Below are positions 1-6,401 of a stretch of 11,669 nt of DNA, in pieces; the first letter of the stretch is position 1; each line of letters opens with the position of its first letter. The notes beneath the pieces are model-generated. The model saw only the letters and a list, made by a program, of their open reading frames with translations. It ran no database searches and had not been told where the DNA came from. Where the stretch lies: NCBI GenBank assembly GCA_030593785.1, contig JAUVGM010000031.1, forward strand, positions 1 to 11,669, written 5' to 3'. Origin of the DNA: Gammaproteobacteria bacterium. Its GTDB lineage: Bacteria; Pseudomonadota; Gammaproteobacteria; UBA6429; Thiohalophilaceae. A program made the translations under genes and the position numbers.

Positions 1-114
1 CTCTATGGTGCTTTAGCGTCTATTCCAATTCTGCTTATTTGGATTTATTTGACCTGGCTAATTGTTTTAATTGGTGCCGAGATTGCTCATTTTATGCAGA
101 TAGCCGATGAGTGA
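1..114 (+). CDS. YihY/virulence factor BrkB family membrane protein, C-terminal fragment
   Basis: Frame 1 is open from the first base to a TGA at 112-114 and gives the last 37 residues of a protein whose start lies outside the window. The fragment is a hydrophobic helix with the family's signature ending: GALASIPILLIWIYLTW followed by LIGAEIAHF. This pattern (G-A-L-x-x-I-P-I, W-I-Y, G-A-E) is the last transmembrane segment of YihY/BrkB proteins, inner-membrane proteins once wrongly called RNase BN. Their function is not firmly established. The following gene starts 94 nt later and appears to belong to a separate unit, though no clear terminator lies between. The family call rests on a short stretch, but that stretch is distinctive. 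Confidence 0.75.
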   Translation, partial: LYGALASIPILLIWIYLTWLIVLIGAEIAHFMQIADE

Positions 115-208
115 AAAATTTTAGAATTCATTTAATCATCAATCTTGACTGTTAAGCTCTCAAAATTTTGTTATTCTTGATCTTCTTATATAACCAGTTT
201 TTACTAAT
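115..208 (+). promoter_or_regulatory. AT-rich intergenic region, probable promoter of the thioredoxin-tolC-adaptor operon
   Basis: This gap separates the YihY fragment from the next plus-strand operon. It holds a good -35-like TTGACT at 145-150, but the best -10 at proper distance (TTGTTATTC around 168-176) is poor. A second AT-rich block, TATATAAC, lies at 187-194. A small palindrome CAAAATTTTG sits at 161-170. No clear Shine-Dalgarno precedes the ATG at 209. A promoter is expected here from the layout, but its exact position is not settled by sequence. Confidence 0.25.
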
Positions 209-760
209 ATGAAACATAAAATAAAATTTTCCTTCATTATGCTCTTACTATCCGTTTTTGCATCAACAGCTTGGGCGGAAGGTGCGAAAGTTCGTGATCC
301 TTATAAACATTTTTTTAATGAAACATGGGGAGACTTACCTGAAGAATTAAATAAAGCACAAAAGAGTGGGAAAAAAGGGATTTTAATATTTTTTGAAATG
401 GATGAATGTCCTTTTTGCCATTACATGAAAAAAAATGTTTTAAACCAACCAAAAGTTCAGGCGTATTATCGTAAACATTTTTTAAATTTCGTCATTGATA
501 TTGAAGGCGATGTTGAAATGGTTAACCTGAAAGGGCAAACCGTAAAACAAAAAGACTTTGCAAAAAAAATGAGAGTCAGAGCCACTCCCGTTATTGCTTA
601 TTATAATTTAAGCGGAAAACTTATATATCGACATACAGGGAAAACATCAGGTGTTGATGAGTTCATGTGGTTGGGAGAATACATCGCTAATGGAGTTTAT
701 AAGAAAAAAATACGTTTCAGTAAGTACAAAAGACAAAAACGCGCGGAAAAGAAAAAATAG
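209..760 (+). CDS. Periplasmic thioredoxin-fold protein with CPFC active site (SoxW-like)
   Basis: A 183-residue exported protein. Residues 1-24 form a signal peptide: basic start MKHKIK, hydrophobic core and an A-W-A site before EG. The rest is a thioredoxin fold. A strand (GILIFFEMDEC) leads into the CxxC motif C67-P-F-C70, and the cis-proline loop is A-T-P127-V. Lysines and aromatics follow the CxxC, as in thioredoxin-like proteins of the SoxW/Thioredoxin_2 type. Such proteins reduce or exchange disulfides in the periplasm; the substrate here is unknown. The C-terminus (about 168-183) is strongly basic, with a run of K and R. The stop lies 3 nt before the TolC-family start, so the two are surely co-transcribed. 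This suggests that the thioredoxin serves the export system or its cargo, which is inference. Both cysteines are present, so redox activity is likely. Confidence 0.85.
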   Translation: MKHKIKFSFIMLLLSVFASTAWAEGAKVRDPYKHFFNETWGDLPEELNKAQKSGKKGILIFFEMDECPFCHYMKKNVLNQPKVQAYYRKHFLNFVIDIEGDVEMVNLKGQTVKQKDFAKKMRVRATPVIAYYNLSGKLIYRHTGKTSGVDEFMWLGEYIANGVYKKKIRFSKYKRQKRAEKKK

Positions 761-763
761 ATA

Positions 764-2086
764 ATGTTGTTAAACATGCCTTCAATTTCTGCAGCAGTTA
801 TATTGCTGATGTTTCCCTTAGCATCGCTCTATGCAGCAGAAGCAACATTAAAGTCAGAATCATTACCTGAACCACTCACACTTGAGTTGGCGCTGAGTTT
901 AATAGATCAACTGCACCCTGACTTACGTTATGTTGAAGCGGGTATACAAAGTGCTCAGTCGAACTTAATGCAAACTTTATCGAATAATGATTTAAATATT
1001 AGTGTGAGAGCTGATGCACGTTGGATTGAACCATCAATTTTATCGACAAATCAAAAGAATGAAGATCACAGTTTAGGTTTTTATGTTAACAAGACCCTAT
1101 ATGATTTTGGTCGCAGCTCTGCTCAAGTTGATGCTGCTTCTCAACAAATCATTAATAAAAGTTTGCAATACCTGAATGCACAACAACGTCAGCACATTAA
1201 CGTGATGAAACGTTATTTTGATGTTGTTCTGGCAGATTTACAATTTTATCGTTACAACGAAGAAATGGCCGTTGCGTACATTCAATTTGATCGAATGCAG
1301 ATCAGGGCAAAATTAGGTCAGTTCACAGAAACAGATGTTGCTGAGAAAGATGTTGAATATAAACGTATACGTCGTTTACGTTCTCACAGCCAAAATCAAC
1401 AACGAGTTACTCGCTCGTTATTAGCGCAAGCATTAAATAAACCAAACAATTTACCCTCAACAGTAGAAAAACCTGAATTAGATGTTATTTCTCGTAAATT
1501 ACCTGATATAGAAGAATTGCAGAAAAAAGTTAAGGATAATAATTCCGTACTTGGAGCTTTACGTGCAAAACTTGCTGCTGCAAAAAACAATATTCAATTA
1601 GCATATGCCAGTGATAATCCGACTTTAACAGGAGGCTTTGAAGCATTTAATTATGAGCGAGAAACAAGTTCATCTAATAAATGGCAAGCAACTATTACTT
1701 TAGATATACCTTTGTGGAGTGGTGATAGAGTAGATGCTGCTGTAGCTAAAGCTAAGGCAAAGGTATATAAAATTGAAGCTGAGTTAGCGCAACAAGAGCT
1801 GGCGGCGCAACAACAGGTTCTTGAATTATGGTTGGGTATTGAGACATTAAAAATAAAGTATGATGAAGTTGTATCTGGCATGAATTTCACAGAATTATCC
1901 TTAGATAAAAGTCGTGCACTTTATGAGCTGGAAGTAACATCAGATCTGGGGTATTCAATGGTGCGTTTTTCTGAAGCAGAGCGCAAAGTTGTGCAAACTA
2001 ATTTTGATATTGCCTTAGCGTGGGCTCAACTCGATGCATTAAGCGGAAAACTTTTGAATAAGCAAGTTGGAATATATAAAAAATAA
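764..2086 (+). CDS. TolC family outer membrane protein
   Basis: A 440-residue protein of normal TolC/OEP length. An N-terminal signal peptide (hydrophobic about 8-23, ending YAA) is followed by the usual opening of the first repeat, LTLELALSLIDQLHPDLRYV. Long Gln/Ala-rich helices such as NLMQTLS, QRVTRSLLAQALN and AELAQQELAAQQQVLELW match the periplasmic coiled-coil barrel. The short amphipathic strands around DARWIEP and GGFEAFNYE fit the outer-membrane barrel. TolC proteins are trimeric exit ducts that dock with a periplasmic adaptor and an inner-membrane pump. The adaptor is encoded 12 nt downstream, but no pump is seen. The start ATG at 764 has no strong ribosome site. A second in-frame ATG at 776 would remove four residues and still leave a signal peptide, so the exact start is uncertain. 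Translation may be coupled to the upstream stop at 758-760. Confidence 0.9.
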   Translation: MLLNMPSISAAVILLMFPLASLYAAEATLKSESLPEPLTLELALSLIDQLHPDLRYVEAGIQSAQSNLMQTLSNNDLNISVRADARWIEPSILSTNQKNEDHSLGFYVNKTLYDFGRSSAQVDAASQQIINKSLQYLNAQQRQHINVMKRYFDVVLADLQFYRYNEEMAVAYIQFDRMQIRAKLGQFTETDVAEKDVEYKRIRRLRSHSQNQQRVTRSLLAQALNKPNNLPSTVEKPELDVISRKLPDIEELQKKVKDNNSVLGALRAKLAAAKNNIQLAYASDNPTLTGGFEAFNYERETSSSNKWQATITLDIPLWSGDRVDAAVAKAKAKVYKIEAELAQQELAAQQQVLELWLGIETLKIKYDEVVSGMNFTELSLDKSRALYELEVTSDLGYSMVRFSEAERKVVQTNFDIALAWAQLDALSGKLLNKQVGIYKK

Positions 2087-2098
2087 AGAGCATTTACT

Positions 2099-2875
2099 AT
2101 GAGCCTAAAATACAACATTAAAAAATTGCTGTGTATCATTACAGTATCATTGATTACAAATTCTATAGCTATCGCGGAAGAATTCGAGGCTCATTTAATA
2201 TGGTCAAAACGAGTAGAATTATCAACGCCGGTAAGTGGAGTAGTGCAAAAAGTATTTGTTGAGAGTGGAAAAACTGTTGCAAAAGGTGAAGTCTTAATCC
2301 AGCTTGATCCTCGTGCATTTAAAGCAGATTTAAAATATGCAAAAGCAAAGTTAAAAAATGCAAGTGAGCAAAATCAAGAAGCAAAGCGTGAACTTGATAG
2401 ACAACTGGATATGTATGATCGAACAATGTTATCAGACCATGAATTACAGATTGCTAAAAACAACTATACGGCTACACAGGCCCTCTATCATCAAGCGCAA
2501 GCTGCTTTAACCAAGGCAAAATTAAACCTTGAGTACAGTGCTATTCGTTCGCCATTTAACGCTATGGTGATTAGAACAACTGCAGTGACGGGACAGGTTG
2601 TTGCTTCAGAAAATACGCCTCCTCCAACTTTAGTTGTTGTTGCTGAGGCACAGAGAATGTTGGCAAGGTTTTATATAACGACAGATAAAGTTAATAATTT
2701 AGTTGTTAATCAAGGTGTAAAAGTAAATATTGCAGACCATGTTTTTTCCGGGAAGATATTCACGATTGCTTTAGAACCGGAACAACTGAAGTCAGGAGTG
2801 TATGCTGTTGATGTGGTTTTTGATTCGAAGAATAAAGTATTACGTGCAGGCCAGAAAGTAAAAGTGGATTTGTAA
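2099..2875 (+). CDS. HlyD/RND-type periplasmic adaptor subunit (membrane fusion protein)
   Basis: A compact 258-residue adaptor. Residues 1-26 are a signal peptide (KKLLCIITVSLITNSIAIA). The lipoyl-like domain is split: first half at about 38-72 (VELSTPVSGVVQKVFVESG, then V-x-x-G-x-x-L-x-x-L-D), second half at about 148-170 (AIRSPFNAMVI). Between them, residues 75-147 form a helical hairpin rich in K, A and Q. A beta-barrel follows at about 185-258, ending at GQKVKVDL. There is no C-terminal membrane-proximal domain, so it is shorter than typical AcrA/MacA proteins (about 370-400 residues). AAGAG at 2086-2090 is a ribosome site 8 nt before the ATG. Such adaptors link a TolC duct to an RND or ABC pump; no pump gene is adjacent. 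It is the last gene of the operon, ending just before an inverted repeat. The family is sure, the transported substrate is unknown. Confidence 0.88.
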   Translation: MSLKYNIKKLLCIITVSLITNSIAIAEEFEAHLIWSKRVELSTPVSGVVQKVFVESGKTVAKGEVLIQLDPRAFKADLKYAKAKLKNASEQNQEAKRELDRQLDMYDRTMLSDHELQIAKNNYTATQALYHQAQAALTKAKLNLEYSAIRSPFNAMVIRTTAVTGQVVASENTPPPTLVVVAEAQRMLARFYITTDKVNNLVVNQGVKVNIADHVFSGKIFTIALEPEQLKSGVYAVDVVFDSKNKVLRAGQKVKVDL

Positions 2876-2886
2876 TATGCTGCTCG

Positions 2887-2987
2887 AAGGTACCGGAGTC
2901 ACTCTGGCTTTAGAATGGGTATTTAAAATTTATTGCTAAAGTAGTTTTGAAGCTTGTAATTATGAGTAATGGTGACTCCGGTACCTT
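2887..2987. repeat. Perfect 16-bp inverted repeat between convergent genes
   Basis: AAGGTACCGGAGTCAC (2887-2902) is matched exactly by its reverse complement GTGACTCCGGTACCTT (2972-2987), with 69 bp between. It fills the 117-bp gap between two convergent genes and ends 5 bp short of the lytic transglycosylase stop. In RNA either transcript could form a 16-bp stem. On the plus strand it is followed by a loosely T-rich tail, so it might act as a terminator, but the loop is unusually long. The arms could also be terminal inverted repeats of a very small element; no target duplication is visible. Confidence 0.7.
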
Positions 2988-2992
2988 ATTTG

Positions 2993-3586
2993 CTATTGTT
3001 TATACCAACGCTTATTTAAAAGTTTAAACACCTTATTCGGATATTTATATCGTCCCAGACTACCGTTATAACGAGCTAAAGCTCGTGTCAGATCACCTTT
3101 TTCTTTTTCTAAATAATATTTAAGAATAGTGCAGCCCATTCGTAAATTGGTGCGAACGTTAAATAAACTATCACGCGGTTGACCAATTTCTTTTAACCAG
3201 AAAGGCATCACCTGCATAAGTCCTTGTGCACCTGCTTTTGAAATAGCAAATCGATCGAAATTACTTTCGACATCGATAACCGCTAAAACAAGTTCAGGAT
3301 GCAAGTTTGCTTTGCGTGCTTCTCGGTGAATCTGACGCAATAGTTTCAACCGTTTTTCGGGGTGCTTAACCTTGTTTTTCAAGCGGTTTGACATATCAAC
3401 CAGCCAAACTTCAGCATCAAACCGGTCTTCAAAACTATCGCTATCTTTTACCGCTTGTTGTAATAGAAGGCGAAGTTCATTTTTGCTTGAAAAATTTTCT
3501 TTGAATATGGTTTCATTTGAAAAAGCATATTTCGCTCCCAGAAGCAGGGAGAATATTAAAATATATTGAAATATGTTTTTCTGCAT
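2993..3586 (-). CDS. Lytic transglycosylase, SLT/GH23 domain
   Basis: A 197-residue cell-wall enzyme expected to cleave the MurNAc-GlcNAc bond of peptidoglycan with formation of the 1,6-anhydro product. The N-terminus (about 6-22, QYILIFSLLLGAKYAFS) is a signal peptide or anchor. Residues 25-90 are a helical linker. The SLT domain starts near residue 92. The catalytic glutamate is E107 in VIDVESNFD, followed by the family motif GLMQVMP at 122-128 and the substrate-groove motif ARYNG at 171-175. All GH23 landmarks are intact. Its ATG lies 1 nt after the proS stop, so the two genes are one transcript and probably translationally coupled. This proS-transglycosylase pairing fits other gammaproteobacteria. 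No lipobox is evident, so it is probably soluble in the periplasm or held by its N-terminal helix. Confidence 0.9.
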   Translation of the reverse strand: MQKNIFQYILIFSLLLGAKYAFSNETIFKENFSSKNELRLLLQQAVKDSDSFEDRFDAEVWLVDMSNRLKNKVKHPEKRLKLLRQIHREARKANLHPELVLAVIDVESNFDRFAISKAGAQGLMQVMPFWLKEIGQPRDSLFNVRTNLRMGCTILKYYLEKEKGDLTRALARYNGSLGRYKYPNKVFKLLNKRWYKQ

Positions 3587-3587
3587 C

Positions 3588-5303
3588 TTAATTTAGTTTG
3601 GCTGTTATAAACTGAACAATGTCATCAAGGGCCACATCAGTGTTATCTGAATCACGACGGCCTTTATATTCAACCATGCCTTTTTCTAGCCCACGTTCAC
3701 CCAAAACAATTCTGTGTGGTATACCAATAAGTTCCATATCAGCAAACATAATGCCTGCACGTTCTTTGCGATCATCAAATAAAACATCAATGTTGAGTTC
3801 TTTAATATCGTTATATAGTTTTTCGGCGATAGGTTTTAATGTATCTGATTTATGCATATTCATTGGAATAATGACAACCTGGAACGGTGCAATAGACTCT
3901 GGCCATATAATGCCTTTGTCATCATAGTTTTGTTCAATGGCTGAAGCAACGACGCGTGAAACTCCAATTCCATAACAACCCATGGTCATTACCGTTGCTT
4001 TGCCTTGATCATTTAAAACCGTGGCCTTTAATGCTTCACTGTATTTCTTACCCAGTTGGAAAATATGGCCAACTTCGATACCTCGTTTAATTGAAAGGGT
4101 GCCTTTACCATCTGGACTTGGATCACCCTCAACGACATTTCTGATATCTGCAACGTCTGGTAATTTAAGATCTCTTTCCCAGTTGATACCAAAATAATGT
4201 TTGCCATCAATATTCGCACCTGCTGAAAAATCACTCATGACAGCAACACTGCTATCAACAATACAAGGGATCTTTAAATTGACGGGGCCTAATGATCCTG
4301 GGCCTGCACCGATAGCATCACGAATTTCTTCATCGGTTGCGAAACAAAGTGGTGAAGCAATGCCTTCTAATTTTTCTGCTTTAATTTCATTGAGTTCATG
4401 ATCGCCGCGTATTAATAAAGCAACCAGAGTATTTTCACTTTCTTCATCTGCATGTACGATTAATGTTTTAACGGTATCTTCAATTTTTAATTTGAACTGT
4501 TCTACTAATTCATTAATGGTTTTTGCATTAGGAGTATCAATGAGTTCCATTTCTTTTGTTGCTGCTGGGCGTTCTATTGTTGGAGCAACTGCTTCAGCAA
4601 ACTCTATATTTGCGGCGTAATCGCTGTCACTGCTAAAGGCGATATCATCTTCGCCTGAATCCGCTAAAACATGAAACTCATGAGAAGCACTGCCACCAAT
4701 TGAGCCGGTATCGGCTTGAACTGGACGGTAATCTAAACCAATGCGATCAAAAATTTTACAGTAGGTTGCATGCATTTCTTCATATGTTTCATTGAGTGAT
4801 GTTTCATCAATATGGAATGAATAAGCATCTTTCATTAAAAATTCACGTGAACGCATAATGCCAAAGCGGGGACGAATTTCATCACGGAATTTTGTTTGAA
4901 TTTGATAGAAGCTAGCGGGTAATTGTTTGTAACTGCGTAACTCATTACGCACCATATCGGTAATCACTTCTTCATGCGTTGGGCCAAAGCAAAATTCTCT
5001 GCCATGACGATCTTTCATACGTAATAATTCGGGGCCATATTGTTCCCAACGTCCGGACTCTTTCCAAAGTTCAGAAGGTTGAGTGGCAGGCATAAGAACT
5101 TCTTGTGAACCTACTCGGTTAAGCTCATCACGAATAATATTTTCTACTTTACGTAATACACGCAGACCGAGAGGTAACCAGGTATAAAGCCCGGATGCGA
5201 GTTTACGAACCATGCCTGCACGTAACATGAGTTTGTGGCTGATGACTTCAGCATCGGATGGTGATTCTTTTAAAGTAGCAAGTAAAAATTTTGAAACGCG
5301 CAT
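3588..5303 (-). CDS. proS: Proline--tRNA ligase (bacterial type with editing domain)
   Basis: A 571-residue class II aminoacyl-tRNA synthetase, the same size as the E. coli enzyme; it charges tRNA(Pro) with proline in the cytoplasm. The N-terminus MRVSKFLLATLKESPSDAEV and the motif 1 region (PLGLRVLRKVENIIRDEL, about 44-61) are typical. The T-x-E loop is T109-H-E111 in FGPTHEE. Motif 2 runs from about 139 (FRDEIRPRFGIMRSREF) to the MKDAYSFH segment. Residues from about 220 to 400 are the insertion domain that hydrolyses mischarged Ala-tRNA(Pro), including DTVKTLIV with its conserved lysine. Motif 3 (GCYGIGVSRVVASAIEQ) lies near 443-460 and the anticodon-binding domain follows. The ATG at 5303 fits the family start, with only a weak ribosome site (ACGAG). 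The gene is third in a minus-strand cluster, 81 nt after a DUF4124 gene. Confidence 0.97.
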   Translation of the reverse strand: MRVSKFLLATLKESPSDAEVISHKLMLRAGMVRKLASGLYTWLPLGLRVLRKVENIIRDELNRVGSQEVLMPATQPSELWKESGRWEQYGPELLRMKDRHGREFCFGPTHEEVITDMVRNELRSYKQLPASFYQIQTKFRDEIRPRFGIMRSREFLMKDAYSFHIDETSLNETYEEMHATYCKIFDRIGLDYRPVQADTGSIGGSASHEFHVLADSGEDDIAFSSDSDYAANIEFAEAVAPTIERPAATKEMELIDTPNAKTINELVEQFKLKIEDTVKTLIVHADEESENTLVALLIRGDHELNEIKAEKLEGIASPLCFATDEEIRDAIGAGPGSLGPVNLKIPCIVDSSVAVMSDFSAGANIDGKHYFGINWERDLKLPDVADIRNVVEGDPSPDGKGTLSIKRGIEVGHIFQLGKKYSEALKATVLNDQGKATVMTMGCYGIGVSRVVASAIEQNYDDKGIIWPESIAPFQVVIIPMNMHKSDTLKPIAEKLYNDIKELNIDVLFDDRKERAGIMFADMELIGIPHRIVLGERGLEKGMVEYKGRRDSDNTDVALDDIVQFITAKLN

Positions 5304-5384
5304 GATGGTATAGATCTCGTTAACAGGAAAATAGGGCAGAATTTTATCTGCTTGCTAGGTGCGGGTACAGCGATATATGACTAT

Positions 5385-5657
5385 TTACTTTTTCTTCTTC
5401 GTGCTTGATGGGCTTGGCATGACATTAACCTGATCCTGGCTAGTGATGGTTGTGAAAGTAACGCCTTTACGCGGTGGCTTATCTGTAATTTGCCATTCAC
5501 CTTTGCTATTTTGCCATTTATACAGGGTAGATTGATTTAATTCTGGTGCAACCTTATGAATTTTACCCATAAGCTTTCTTTGTAAGGTTTCATCCTGATA
5601 AATATATAATGCAGCCGTGGCAATAATGCTGAGTAATATGAAATATTTTAGTTTCAT
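5385..5657 (-). CDS. Small membrane-anchored DUF4124 protein
   Basis: About 90 residues if begun at the ATG at 5657; an upstream TTG at 5669 would add four residues but overlaps the previous gene. The N-terminus has a hydrophobic segment (YFILLSIIATAALYIYQ) that should be a signal anchor, placing the rest in the periplasm. The core LYKWQNSKGEWQITDKPP is the DUF4124 signature (Y-K-W-x-x-x-x-G-x-x-x-x-x-D-x-P-P). The C-terminus is a Ser-Pro stretch ending in four lysines. DUF4124 has no proven function; members are usually short envelope proteins. The start lies 2 nt after the stop of another DUF4124 gene, so this is a tandem pair in one transcript upstream of proS. The two share only the motif, so any duplication is old. 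Confidence 0.75.
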   Translation of the reverse strand: MKLKYFILLSIIATAALYIYQDETLQRKLMGKIHKVAPELNQSTLYKWQNSKGEWQITDKPPRKGVTFTTITSQDQVNVMPSPSSTKKKK

Positions 5658-5659
5658 AC

Positions 5660-6064
5660 TTAGTCGCAATAATTACTTATCGCTTTTTTTGCATTCTCAA
5701 TTTGGCTTGCGCGCACTTTGTCATCAATAACGGTTACATTGCCATCTTTGTCACGTATGCGTCTATGCACCTGGAAGTTGTTAAGGTTCTTTTTCGCCTG
5801 GGCACAATTCTTCGCACGAATTTCTTTATTTTTAGCTGTTTCGGTAGCGGCCGTTTTACTTGTTGTTTTTGCCGGCGCGCTTGATTTGTATAGTGGTTTA
5901 GCATTATCAGGTGCAGGTGGTGGCGCTTTTAAGCGCTCGAATTGCTGGTTGGCAGGACGCTTTTGTGAATAATGCACATTGCCGTCATTATCGACCCACT
6001 TATAAAGTCCCGCAGAAGCTGAACTAGTAAATATCATCATAATTGTTAAAAGTAGCATTCTCAT
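5660..6064 (-). CDS. Exported DUF4124 domain protein
   Basis: About 134 residues from the ATG at 6064. The open frame extends upstream to a TTG at 6097, but starting at 6064 gives a clean signal peptide (MRMLLLTIMMIFTSSASAG, cleaved after ASA), so I prefer it; an ATG at 6058 is also possible. The mature protein opens directly with the DUF4124 motif GLYKWVDNDGNVHYSQKRP. A Pro/Ala/Lys/Thr-rich linker follows, then a charged C-terminal part (about 90-134) with NCAQAKKNLNNF and a final NYCD. The two cysteines of that part (in NCAQ and NYCD) could form a disulfide in the periplasm. Similar proteins with a DUF4124 head and a C-x-x-A-x-x-N-L tail are common in gammaproteobacteria, without known function. 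It is first in the minus-strand cluster, so its promoter must lie between 6065 and about 6200. Confidence 0.8.
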   Translation of the reverse strand: MRMLLLTIMMIFTSSASAGLYKWVDNDGNVHYSQKRPANQQFERLKAPPPAPDNAKPLYKSSAPAKTTSKTAATETAKNKEIRAKNCAQAKKNLNNFQVHRRIRDKDGNVTVIDDKVRASQIENAKKAISNYCD

Positions 6065-6277
6065 AACACAATCCCGTATTAGCTTGTTTATTATCAATAT
6101 GTTACCTCAAGTATCGCAGGGAGTTGCTGACTTGTAAATTAGCTAGCAGACCTTAATTATCAGCTTATCTTGAAGGTGTGACGAAATTTTGTGTTATTTA
6201 GTCTTTTTCTGTTGTTATGGCTAACTATAACCGTGTGAAATTTAAGGTAAAATTGAAGAAAAATGAGGCTCATAAGG

Positions 6278-6306
6278 TGCAAATCTGCTGCTAGGCTGCG
6301 TATAAT
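6278..6306 (+). promoter_or_regulatory. Candidate ilvI promoter with perfect TATAAT
   Basis: TATAAT at 6301-6306 matches the sigma-70 -10 consensus exactly. The -35 at 17-bp spacing (TGCAAA, 6278-6283) is poor, and there is no extended -10 TG at the right place, so an activator might be needed. The predicted start near 6313 lies inside the dyad ACGGCG/CGCCGT, which could then be an operator. The downstream terminator at 6346-6367 would be in the transcript's 5' leader. Confidence 0.35.
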
Positions 6307-6332
6307 ACGGCGTTTCGTGTTTTCGCCGTTTT
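6307..6332 (+). terminator. First hairpin with short T-run upstream of ilvI
   Basis: ACGGCG (6307-6312) and CGCCGT (6324-6329) form a 6-bp stem with an 11-nt loop, and the T that ends the stem starts a run of four T. It resembles a weak intrinsic terminator or pause hairpin. It directly abuts the TATAAT box, so it may instead be a dyad operator at the transcription start. Confidence 0.35.
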
Positions 6333-6345
6333 AGGCTGGAACACT

Positions 6346-6367
6346 GCCCGTCATTACGGGCGTTTTT
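6346..6367 (+). terminator. Intrinsic terminator just upstream of ilvI
   Basis: GCCCGT (6346-6351), loop CATT, then ACGGGC (6356-6361), followed by G and five T. This is a compact GC-rich Rho-independent terminator on the plus strand. No complete gene ends before it on this strand, and ilvI begins 35 nt later. It is therefore best read as the terminator of an attenuator, or the end of a short RNA made in this region. Confidence 0.65.
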
Positions 6368-6388
6368 GTCTGTGATATTGAAAGATTT

Positions 6389-6392
6389 GGAG
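6389..6392 (+). promoter_or_regulatory. Ribosome binding site that decides the ilvI start
   Basis: GGAG lies 9 nt before the GTG at 6402. It supports this GTG over the in-frame TTG at 6366, which lies inside the terminator T-run and has no ribosome site. Confidence 0.7.
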
Positions 6393-6401
6393 CTAAAGAT
6401 C

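Larger units (their letters stand above)
6263..6367 (+). promoter_or_regulatory. Candidate attenuator leader upstream of ilvI
   Basis: A 23-codon ORF runs from an ATG at 6263 to a TAG at 6332-6334. It starts MRLIRCK and contains RLRIIRRFVF near its end. Six of its codons are for Leu, Ile or Val, including three AUA. A weak GAAG lies 4 nt before the ATG. Its end overlaps a first hairpin and lies 11 nt before a strong terminator. That is the general order of a leader-peptide attenuator for branched-chain amino acid genes. The codons are not a striking run, however, and the perfect TATAAT at 6301-6306 would start transcription inside the ORF. The leader peptide is therefore unproven; a longer transcript from about 6230 would be needed. 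Confidence 0.25.

Noticed and set aside
2877..2939. 20-codon ORF (MLLEGTGV...) starting 1 nt after the adaptor stop
   Set aside because: It overlaps the left arm and interior of the inverted repeat, has no family resemblance, and is short enough to occur by chance.
4028..4401. ORFs of 66-68 codons in other frames inside proS
   Set aside because: They are frame shadows of a strongly conserved tRNA synthetase and show no domain or start signal.
5336..5351. GCAGA/TCTGC hairpin between the small DUF4124 gene and proS
   Set aside because: Only a 5-bp stem without a T-run on the transcribed strand; too weak to call a terminator or attenuator.
6217..6294. 25-codon ORF starting MANYNRVK upstream of ilvI
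   Set aside because: It has few branched-chain codons, no ribosome site, and stops too far from the hairpins to act as a leader peptide.
6366..6401. N-terminal extension of the acetolactate synthase from TTG 6366
   Set aside because: The TTG lies in the terminator T-run without a ribosome site, while GTG 6402 has GGAG at 9 nt and matches the family's N-terminus.
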